Assembly (NCBI GenBank): GCA_039815415.1
Contig: JBCBZH010000143.1
Location: 1-10,692, forward strand
Direction: 5' to 3'
From: JBCBZH01 sp039815415
GTDB taxonomy: Bacteria > Bacteroidota > Rhodothermia > Rhodothermales > Rubricoccaceae
DNA: 10,692 bases
Part shown: positions 6,401 to 10,692 of the stretch, piece by piece
How positions within the stretch are numbered: position 1 is the stretch's first letter
Layout: each line of letters opens with the position of its first letter
Notes under the pieces: generated by a model
Told to the model about the DNA's origin: nothing
Databases searched by the model: none
Seen by the model: only the letters and a program-made list of their open reading frames with translations
Made by a program: the position numbers and the translations under genes

Positions 6401-7423
6401 GGTGTCGCCCACGGTTGGGATGATCTCGAGGCGGCCCAGGTTCTCATCCAGCTGGAGCGTCGCGGCATCTGGGAACACGGTCGGGTCGAGGTCGATGCTC
6501 TTGATGCGTGCGTCGTCGCGGGCGTCGCCCTCGTTGGCTGTCACGAGGTAGACGGTGCCGCCATGCTCGAAGGCCGCCAGCGCGTCGGGCTGGAAGGCGC
6601 CGTAGACAGGCACGGTGCGAATGTCGATGGCGTCGTCGCGGTCGGAGGGGTCGATGCCGTTTCCGCCGAGGCTGTGGTCCTTGAAGCCGAGGCCGTACAC
6701 GCCGGTAAGGGTCGCCGTCGGGAGGTCCACCACGGCGATGGCGTTGGCCTCCTGCAGCGTGACGTAGGCGGTGGTGCCGTAGACCGCCACGTACTCGGGC
6801 TCGAGGTCCTGAGCGACCGACGCGGCTCCGGGGTCGAGCAGCGTGCCGTCGTCGAGCTGGCGAGGGCCGCCCGCGTTGTAGTCGGTGAAGCCGACCGAGG
6901 CCACGGACGCTGCGGCCGCTCCGCCGCTGACATCGATCACAGAAATGGAGCCTTCCGGGTCGATTCCGTCATCCGGCTCGCCCTCATTGGCGACCACCAC
7001 GTAGTCGCCGTCGGGGCTGAAGGCGACGCCATCGGGCAGTGCGCCCACCGTGACGGCGTTGAGGAAGGCACCATCGGTCGAGTAGAAGCGGACCTCACCG
7101 AGGTCCGTCACCACCTCGGCCTCGACAGCCACGGCGATGAACCCGCCATCCGGGGAGACGGCGACGCTGTTGGGGCCGCCACCGGGCAGGTCGACGGAAA
7201 AGGCCAGCGTCGGGGCGGACGGGTTGGAGAAATCAATGGCCTGGACTTGGTCGGCGTCGGCGTTGACGAAGAACGCTCGCTGGGTGATCGGGTCGTATTC
7301 GACGATCTCGGCGGCGCTTTCGTCGAAGAGGCCGGTGGCGTAGGTGCCGAGCGGCTGGAGCGTCGGCTGTGCCGTGGCCGCTGTCGCAAGGAGAGCGACC
7401 ACAAGGAGAGACAAACGGGTCAT
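3437..7423 (-). CDS. Secreted choice-of-anchor I / 5'-nucleotidase-like fusion with type IX sorting domain
   Basis: 1328 residues. The ATG at 7423 is chosen because it starts the signal peptide MTRLSLLVVALLATAATAQ; the GTG 14 codons upstream adds only a Ser/Pro-rich stretch. Residues 20-510 are a choice-of-anchor I propeller ('PNSVAVSPDGG', 'PDGVAFSPDGDYVVVANEGE', 'VTANEGDARD', 'PEAVAIG', 'GPEGLAFIS') with an Asp-rich loop 'DTDGDGDYD' at 340-348. Residues 515-800 are a calcineurin-like phosphoesterase of the UshA type: 'ILHNNDGES' (519-527), 'SSGDN' (567-571), 'GNHEFDEG' (604-611), 'GGGDELL' (741-747). Residues 855-1086 are the 5'-nucleotidase C-terminal domain: 'ETNYGSLIADALL', 'NGGGIRN', 'LPFSND'. 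Residues 1087-1215 look like a lamin-tail-type beta domain, and 1246-1328 are the T9SS sorting signal ('APNPTANRADITF', 'YDALGREV', 'AGLYVVRV'). Probable role: surface or secreted phosphate/nucleotide scavenging. Two metal-ligand motifs are altered, so activity is uncertain. Confidence 0.9.
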   Translation of the reverse strand: MTRLSLLVVALLATAATAQPTLQPLGTYATGLFDESAAEIVEYDPITQRAFFVNADADQVQAIDFSNPSAPTLAFSVDLPGGGPNSVAVSPDGGFIAVAVEAEVVTDLGEVRFYSTDGAFLNAVTVGALPDGVAFSPDGDYVVVANEGEPDDGIDPEGSISVIDVSGGAAAASVASVGFTDYNAGGPRQLDDGTLLDPGAASVAQDLEPEYVAVYGTTAYVTLQEANAIAVVDLPTATLTGVYGLGFKDHSLGGNGIDPSDRDDAIDIRTVPVYGAFQPDALAAFEHGGTVYLVTANEGDARDDARIKSIDLDPTVFPDAATLQLDENLGRLEIIPTVGDTDGDGDYDVLYSFGARSFTVFAVGADGLTQVYDSGQAFEEITASAFPDYFNATNDENDFDSRSDAKGPEPEAVAIGMVGDQRLAYIGLERIGGVMVYDLTDPTAPTFVEYVNNRDFTAEPTLGDGVSNPAAGDLGPEGLAFISAADSPTGEPLLLVSSEVSGTVTAFSAGEPGPFTLTILHNNDGESDLLPNERTVDGSTVEYSGIARFGAVIDRLRSEADHALLVSSGDNFLAGPVLDASKADGTFFDALALDLLEYDASAIGNHEFDEGPDFLADFINAFDPGLDGNAPPPFVSANLVYDAEPSLAALEAAGLLPSATIVEIGGKQVGLIGATTPLLPTISNTGDVEVLQNVAELVQARIDALEVDGIAIIGLISHLQSINNEQALVAELSGLDFAIAGGGDELLANDDDLLIPGDEAIRSDSPYPILAPTIDGSIPVVTTVGGYDYVGRLVLTFDADGNVTAVEDESGPIRVVAPSVGADGVEPDATLLAEIEAPVADLVNQLQTVVAQTEPTLDATRQLVRTRETNYGSLIADALLFAADQRNESAGAAQPVVAIQNGGGIRNSVVIEPGGITLFDVGQTLPFSNDVTIVEDVTPEQLKAIFENAVAQVENVSGRFAQVAGLTLVYDPAAPGRDVDSDGNVLVAGARVQSLVLDDGTVIVEEGAAVPDAPTIALATIDFLVTPRDNGLGGDEYPFVINGNPFTVLDVTYKDALLEYLDQGLAGVVPASEYPERGEGRIQTVLTPASPLAFADGFDADGEGDARGEVIPITNAGDAPVSLDAGTFVVFDPFTEQVTLAVPLMRTLGAGETLVLATSGGDVDLPADAIPDGPGAFVFVAGPVQAGATVADVLGRVVAAVVYQSEDDVFASIGGGMDAAEASAAFANALAQLRPVASESQEAVDLTLIAAPNPTANRADITFGVAEATTVRVAVYDALGREVALLADGPHTQGRHTVSFDAASVPAGLYVVRVHGADMQTTRLTVVR

Positions 7424-7544
7424 GAATGGGGGAGGGGAAGAGGAACCCGACCCTACCCGGCGCACGAAACCCGTCTATGAGCACAACATCATCTCTTCGT
7501 TATGTCCGGCCCTCGGTGGTCGCCAGCTCGAGGCTTCCACAGAA

Positions 7545-7576
7545 ACGCCCGGCCTCCACTGTGGGAAGCCGGGCGT
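7545..7576 (-). terminator. Terminator hairpin within repeat copy D
   Basis: On the minus strand a 13-bp stem ACGCCCGGCTTCC / GGAGGCCGGGCGT (one G-U pair) closes a 6-base loop and is followed by TTCTG. It lies 56 bp after the stop of the second FG-GAP gene and probably insulates the 1328-residue gene downstream. Confidence 0.6.
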
Positions 7577-7589
7577 CGAACAGGGGATC

Positions 7590-7620
7590 CGCCAGCGCGA
7601 GGTCTGGGCTCGAGCTGGCG
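7590..7620 (-). terminator. Stop-proximal hairpin of repeat copy D
   Basis: Arms CGCCAGCTCGAG and CTCGCGCTGGCG on the minus strand pair with one mismatch across a 7-base loop, 11 bp after the stop at 7632. It occupies the same position relative to its gene as the 13-bp inverted repeat of copy C. Confidence 0.5.
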
Positions 7621-7631
7621 TGCAGACGTTG

Positions 7632-8873
7632 CTACCGGACCACCGTCAGGCGCGCGGTGCGGACGGTGTCGCCGAACTGGGCGCGGACGACGTAGACGCC
7701 CACCGGCAGGTCGACAGTCGCAAGCTTGATGGTGTGGCGACCGGCGGCGTAGGGTGCGTCGGTGAGTTGGGTCACCTCACGACCAAGGGCGTCGTAGAGA
7801 CTTGCGGTCACATCGGCTGCTTCCGAAAGCTCGAAGGTGATACTGCTACGTCCAGCAACGGGGTTGGGGGCCACCGTCAGAGCGATGCCGTCCATGGGGT
7901 CGTCCTCGGAGGCGACCAACTCCGAGAGCGTGAACACATAGGCCGAGCCAGCAGCGCTATCGTAGAACGCAGCTCCAATGAGCGCACGGTTGCTCGAGAG
8001 AGACACCGAGGTGCCAAACACGCCTCCCTGAACACGGTCGCTAGGGACTAGCTTTGCCTGCTGGTTCCATTCGGTGCCCTCCCGGACGAACACATAGACG
8101 GCACCGGAAAGGTCGTCGTCGCCTTCGGCAGAGATGAGCGCGCGGTTGCCCAAGAGAAACACCGACTTGCCGAAGAAATCGCGTGCTGTGCGATCGTTGG
8201 CGGTGATTAAGGCTTGTCGGTTCCACGCAGTGCCGTCGAACGCGAAGGCGTAAGCTGAGCCGATATTGCCATCGTTCAAACGAGCCCCGGCGAGTGCAAG
8301 GTTGTCTGAAAGGGATACCGAATCGCCGAATAGCTCTCCCCGATTCCGGTCGTCGCCAGTGAGTTTGGCTTGCTCGGCCCATGCTATGCCATCGAAGGAG
8401 AAGACGTAGGCTGATCCTGGGCGGGTTGCGTTTACAGGGGCGCCGATCAGCGCGCGGTCTCCCGAGAGCGACACTGAAGAACCGAATCGATCCTGTTCAG
8501 CGCCGTCGCTAGCGGTGAGCTTGGCCTGCTCGGTCCATGTCGTGCCATCGAAGGCGAAGACGTAGGCTGAGCCGGTGAAGCTATCGTCGCGATCGGCTGA
8601 GATGAGGGCGCGGTCTCCCAAGAGCGACACCGACCAGCCGAACTGATCACCCTCAGCGCCATCGCTAGCGGTGAGCTTGGCCTGCTCGGTCCATGTCGTA
8701 CCGTCGAAGGCGAAGACATAGGCTGAGCCAGTCCGGTTGTCGTCGAAATAAGCCCCGACAAGTGCGCGGTCCCCTGAGAGCGATACAGAATGTCCAAATT
8801 CGTCACCCTGAGCGCGGTCGCTAGCGGTGATCTTGGCATCTTGCTGCAACGTCGCCGCTACGGCCTGCGCGAG
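7632..8873 (-). pseudogene. FG-GAP repeat protein with type IX sorting domain, 5' end lost at the insertion sequence
   Basis: About 413 codons remain in frame. Six FG-GAP repeats of 51-53 residues follow the plan 'AKLTASDGAEGDQFGWSVSL', 'GDRALI', 'GSAYVFAFDGTTW'. The last 85 residues are a sorting domain ('VAPNPVAGRSSITFELSE', 'YDALGREV', 'LPVGVYVVRAQ', end 'TARLTVVR'). The reading frame continues upstream as '...LAQAVAATLQQDAK', which looks like the end of a signal peptide, but there is no ATG start: the DNA passes directly into the insertion sequence. A TTG at 8849 is the only near start, and it would give a protein with no export signal, which makes no sense with a T9SS domain. It is therefore scored as truncated by the element. 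The complete paralogue at 1398-2972 has seven blades, so one blade may also be missing. Confidence 0.8.
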
Positions 8874-8884
8874 GTGTGAATGAG

Positions 8885-8928
8885 CCGGGCTGAGAGGTGA
8901 CAGATCAGACCGGGCTGATGGGTAACAG
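8885..8928 (+). repeat. IS left end: two tandem transposase-site motifs
   Basis: CCGGGCTGAGAGGTGACAG (8885-8903) and CCGGGCTGATGGGTAACAG (8910-8928) repeat with a 25-bp period. The reverse complement of the same pair forms the right end, so these are the likely terminal inverted repeats and transposase-binding sites. Confidence 0.65.
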
Positions 8929-8933
8929 GATAA

Positions 8934-8974
8934 GGTGACCGTTTACAGGACGAGAGGTGACCGTTTACAGGACG
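8934..8974 (+). repeat. Perfect 19-bp tandem repeat inside the IS left end
   Basis: GGTGACCGTTTACAGGACG occurs at 8934-8952 and 8956-8974 with no mismatch (22-bp period). It is absent from the right end. On the minus strand each copy reads TGTAAACGGTCACC, resembling an IS terminus, so it may be extra binding sites or the remnant of another element. Confidence 0.7.
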
Positions 8975-9002
8975 CAGATCACCTTTAGCGACGAGGTCGC
9001 GT

Positions 9003-10154
9003 TCATGCGCGCAGTTTGTAGTCCCGCTCATCGAGCCGCGCCAGCACCCGGTCGTAGAACCACACCGACCACACCCCATCGGCCACCTCCTCGAAGCCGA
9101 TCCACTCGTGGCCGAGCGCCTGGCTGAGGAAGAGCTGCCGCCCCCGCCACTTGTACGTCCCGCACCGCGAGACCCACCGCGTCTCGAAGTGACCGGGATA
9201 CTCCGGCTCCGGAAGTGCCTCTGGCATCACCCGCTCGGACGGCGTGTAGACCGAGGCCGGGGTCGCGAAGCTCAGCGCCTCGTGTGGGCGCTCCGTGTTG
9301 AACTCTGCCCGCCAGTCGTCAAAGCGGGCCTGCTGACGGGGCATGTCACGCTCCGGTGGCCGGGCCGTCTCGGCCTTGAGCGTCTTGTGCATCCGCTCAT
9401 GCGCCCCGTTCTGCTGGGGTTGGCCCGGCGCGATCCGGTCATGGGAGATGCCCAGCTTGAGCCACCACACCGAGAGCCGGGAGAGCCCGCAGATGGCCTG
9501 CGTGGCGAAGGGGACGCCGTTGTCCGTGCGGATGGCCGTGGGGAGGCCGTAGGTGCGGAAGAGCCGCTCGAACTGGCGGTGGGTGCCGTACTGCTCGACC
9601 GAGGGCAGTCCGTCGCAGGCGAGCACGAAACGGGAGTGCGCGTCGCAGACGGTTAGCGGGTAGCAGTACTCGCCGTCGCGGGTCTTGAACTGGCCCTTGA
9701 AGTCCGCGGTCCAGACCTCGTTGGGCGCGCTCGTCGTGAGCGGGGCCGTACCGGGGTGCTTCGGAATCCGACGTGGGCGCCGCTTCCGGGTCAGTCCGTG
9801 ACGCTGAAGGATGGCGCCAGCGGTGGAAGCTGCAGGCCACTGTGCGATCTCCGGGTGACGGCGCGCGAGGTAGGGCAGCAGCTTCCTCGGTCCCCATGTC
9901 GGGTGCTTGTGGCGCGCTTCCACGATGAGCACCTCGACCTCGGGAGGCGTGCGATGCGCCTGGTCGTGGCGAGCATGGGAGCGGTCGGCCAGTGCCTCGG
10001 CTCCGCCCTCGCGGTAGCGGGCGATCCACTTGTAGGCGGTCTTGCGGCTGACGCCAGCGCGGGCGGCGAGTTCGGTGACGGAGTAGGCGCCTTCGGCATG
10101 AAGGGCGACGAGGCGGGCTCTCTCGAGCATAGGGTCGGTGACAGTCCAGGGCAC
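9003..10154 (-). CDS. IS481-family transposase (DDE)
   Basis: 383 residues from the GTG at 10154. This start is chosen because it gives 'VPWTVTDPMLERARLVALHA', equivalent to the usual family N-terminus; a TTG ten codons upstream is less likely. Residues 24-47 form a helix-turn-helix ('YSVTELAARAGVSRKTAYKW'), followed by a second DNA-binding region with 'HPTWGPRKLLPYLARRHP'. The rve-type integrase core has its catalytic acids at D151 ('VWTADFKGQF'), D211 ('IRTDNGVPF') and E253 ('QQNGAHERMH'). The C-terminus ends 'LDERDYKLRA', as expected for the family. No frameshift or internal stop is seen, so it appears able to catalyse cut-and-paste or copy transposition. It fills most of the element. Confidence 0.93.
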   Translation of the reverse strand: MPWTVTDPMLERARLVALHAEGAYSVTELAARAGVSRKTAYKWIARYREGGAEALADRSHARHDQAHRTPPEVEVLIVEARHKHPTWGPRKLLPYLARRHPEIAQWPAASTAGAILQRHGLTRKRRPRRIPKHPGTAPLTTSAPNEVWTADFKGQFKTRDGEYCYPLTVCDAHSRFVLACDGLPSVEQYGTHRQFERLFRTYGLPTAIRTDNGVPFATQAICGLSRLSVWWLKLGISHDRIAPGQPQQNGAHERMHKTLKAETARPPERDMPRQQARFDDWRAEFNTERPHEALSFATPASVYTPSERVMPEALPEPEYPGHFETRWVSRCGTYKWRGRQLFLSQALGHEWIGFEEVADGVWSVWFYDRVLARLDERDYKLRA

Positions 10155-10190
10155 GGCGGTCGCGGTGAGCGAATCGCGGTGCAAGGTGAG

Positions 10191-10234
10191 GTGTCACTCC
10201 TCAGCCCGGTCCGAAGTGTTACCTATCAGCCCGG
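10191..10234 (+). repeat. IS right end: two tandem transposase-site motifs
   Basis: GTGTCACTCCTCAGCCCGG (10191-10209) and GTGTTACCTATCAGCCCGG (10216-10234) are the inverted counterparts of the left-end pair. They also cover the region just upstream of the transposase start, so transposase binding here could regulate its own gene. Confidence 0.65.
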
Positions 10235-10256
10235 GCTGTACCGAAGCGCGACATAA

Positions 10257-10535
10257 CTAGCCACCGCAACAGCACTCGGCGAGGCCGAGATCGCGGCGGC
10301 CCGCGACGTGGGCGCGACCGGCGTGTTCGATCCGCGCGTGGACGGCCAGATGCTCACCTTCGAGCGGCGCGGCGACCGCTTCGTGGACGCCGAGACCGCC
10401 AGCGCGTGGACCATCACCGGCGAGGCTGTGGACGGCGAGCTGGCGGGCACGCAGCTCGAGACGGTGTTGCACCACGACACGTTCGCGTTCGCCTGGTTCG
10501 CCTTCCGCCCCGACGCGACGGTGTACGAGGACTGA
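10257..10535 (+). pseudogene. DUF3179 domain protein, C-terminal remnant
   Basis: 92 codons read on the plus strand to a TGA at 10533-10535. The C-terminal pattern of DUF3179 proteins is visible: 'DVGATGVFDPRVDG', 'LTFERRGDRFVDAETASAW', 'GEAVDGELAGTQLE' and 'FAFAWFAFRPDATVYED'. The family is usually around 300-400 residues and of unknown function, often with a signal peptide. Here the N-terminal two thirds are missing: the frame meets a TAA at 10254-10256 at the edge of the insertion sequence, and no related sequence lies on the other side of the element. A GTG at 10308 could be called as a start but lies inside the domain. Convergent with the purH remnant. Confidence 0.7.
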
Positions 10536-10542
10536 TGGTTTT

Positions 10543-10554
10543 CGCCAGCTCGAG
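10543..10554 (+). repeat. Intergenic repeat copy E (single arm)
   Basis: CGCCAGCTCGAG, identical to the arm of copies C and D, begins 7 bp after the DUF3179 stop. Here the arm stands on the plus strand behind a plus-strand gene, matching its gene-relative position elsewhere. Confidence 0.6.
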
Positions 10555-10570
10555 GACCTTGGGAACGCCT

Positions 10571-10596
10571 TAGGGACACGATGCATCGTGTCCCTA
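10571..10596. repeat. 26-bp perfect palindrome
   Basis: TAGGGACACGATG (10571-10583) is followed directly by its exact reverse complement. It can form a long hairpin on either strand between the convergent DUF3179 and purH remnants, so it may act as a two-way terminator. Its sequence is unrelated to the CGCCAGCTCGAG family, and it lies 19 bp from where purH homology stops. It may be a mobile palindromic repeat. Confidence 0.7.
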
Positions 10597-10615
10597 CCGA
10601 GCGACGATGCCACGG

Positions 10616-10692
10616 ATTCGAGCCGCCGGGCTGAATCACGGCGGTGGCGCCGTGTTCGGCGGCGGCCTCGAGACCGTCACGGAAGGGGAAGA
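10616..10692 (-). pseudogene. purH: purH fragment (AICAR transformylase / IMP cyclohydrolase), 3' end lost
   Basis: Reading in from the right edge, the minus frame gives 'FPFRDGLEAAAEHGATAVIQ' then 'PGGSN', the near-terminal block of PurH, which catalyses the last two steps of IMP synthesis. Normal proteins continue with about 25 more residues ('RDxEVIAAADEHGxAMVFTG...RHFRH'). Here the sequence changes after 'GGSN' to 'PWHRRSVGTRC...', running into the 26-bp palindrome and then antisense to the DUF3179 remnant. The break is sharp and leaves no frameshifted continuation in the window. The rest of the gene lies outside. The enzyme may be inactive, or a second copy may exist. Confidence 0.7.

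Larger units (their letters stand above)
7520..7620. repeat. Intergenic repeat copy D, the most complete member
   Basis: Outer arms CGCCAGCTCGAG (7521-7532) and CTCGAGCTGGCG (7609-7620) are perfect 12-bp inverted repeats. Between them lie a GC-rich hairpin (7545-7576) and a third arm with one mismatch, CGCCAGCGCGAG (7590-7601). The third arm can pair locally with 7609-7620, so two alternative foldings exist. The copy fills the gap between the stop at 7632 and the upstream region of the gene starting at 7423. Confidence 0.7.
8875..10253 (-). mobile_element. IS481-family insertion sequence
   Basis: One transposase gene (minus) lies between inverted ends. Each end carries two 19-bp copies of a CCGGGCTGA-x-GGTrACA motif: 8885-8903 and 8910-8928 at the left, the reverse complements at 10191-10209 and 10216-10234 at the right. 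The limits are set at a TGT (8875) and an ACA (10253), the usual IS481 termini, but the distance from terminus to first motif differs (10 versus 19 bp), so the ends are uncertain by about 15 bp. No matching target duplication flanks these limits. Different broken genes lie on the two sides. Confidence 0.7.

Noticed and set aside
6850..6862. TCGAGCTGGCG resembling the intergenic repeat arm
   Set aside because: It lies within the coding sequence of the 1328-residue gene with no partner arm or hairpin, so it is taken as chance.
7632..8849. Complete 405-residue FG-GAP protein starting at the TTG at 8849
   Set aside because: It would have a type IX sorting domain but no signal peptide, and the coding pattern continues upstream to the edge of the insertion sequence.
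9003..10184. Transposase start at the TTG at 10184
   Set aside because: The ten extra residues do not resemble the family. The GTG at 10154 gives the expected 'PW...DPMLERAR' beginning.
8867..10251. GCGCGA at 8867-8872 and 10246-10251 as a 6-bp target duplication of the insertion sequence
   Set aside because: Bounding the element there gives ends without the TGT...ACA form or mutual similarity, and the flanking genes are unrelated. A 6-bp GC-only match is likely by chance.
10226..10639. 137-codon minus-strand frame crossing the palindrome
   Set aside because: Only the part to the right of 10616 is PurH. The rest is the antisense shadow of the DUF3179 remnant and the IS end.

Overview
The window looks like a high-GC chromosome segment from a member of the Rhodothermota, most likely near Rubricoccaceae (Rubrivirga or Rubricoccus type). 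Three proteins end in the same Bacteroidota/Rhodothermota C-terminal module: an N-P turn (PNP/PNPA), a 'YDALGREV'-like strand, then 'GxYxVR' and a final basic/hydrophobic strand. This is the type A sorting signal of the type IX secretion system. Starts lack Shine-Dalgarno sequences, as expected in this group. Taxonomy is inferred from protein style, not from a marker gene.

Layout, left to right. (1) 1-411, minus: internal piece of a family III (CaiB/BaiF) CoA-transferase that lost its N-terminus at an abrupt junction with (2) 366-503, minus: the first ~45 codons of an unrelated protein with a signal peptide. (3) 544-1221, minus: a Tat-signal protein with a phage tail-collar domain. (4) 1398-2972, minus: a secreted FG-GAP beta-propeller protein with a type IX sorting domain. 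(5) 3181-3357, minus: a 58-residue peptide that fits the lasso-peptide precursor pattern at every position. (6) 3437-7423, minus: a 1328-residue secreted fusion of a choice-of-anchor I propeller, a calcineurin-like phosphoesterase, a 5'-nucleotidase C-terminal domain, a lamin-tail-like domain and a sorting signal. (7) 7632-about 8873, minus: a second FG-GAP protein with a sorting signal, lacking its start. (8) About 8875-10253: an IS481-family insertion sequence with tandemly repeated ends. (9) 10257-10535, plus: the C-terminal end of a DUF3179 protein. (10) 10616-10692, minus: a piece of purH cut off about 25 residues before its normal end.

Two themes join the region. First, most of the intact genes encode exported products on one strand (secreted propellers, a nucleotidase-like enzyme, a Tat-exported collar protein), so this is a cell-envelope/secretome region rather than a metabolic operon. 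Second, almost every gene end carries a member of one intergenic repeat family: a CGCCAGCTCGAG arm, often as an inverted repeat, combined with a GCCCGGC...GCCGGGC hairpin. It probably acts as a transcription terminator. The palindrome at 10571-10596 fills the same place between the convergent DUF3179 and purH remnants.

Four genes are broken at sharp boundaries (CaiB, FG-GAP copy 2, DUF3179, purH). This points to IS-mediated deletion and repeat-mediated rearrangement or, for the outer junctions, possibly to chimeric assembly. The best candidate for something new is the orphan lasso-type precursor: no maturation enzymes (B1/B2/C) are in the window, so any processing would have to be supplied from elsewhere.
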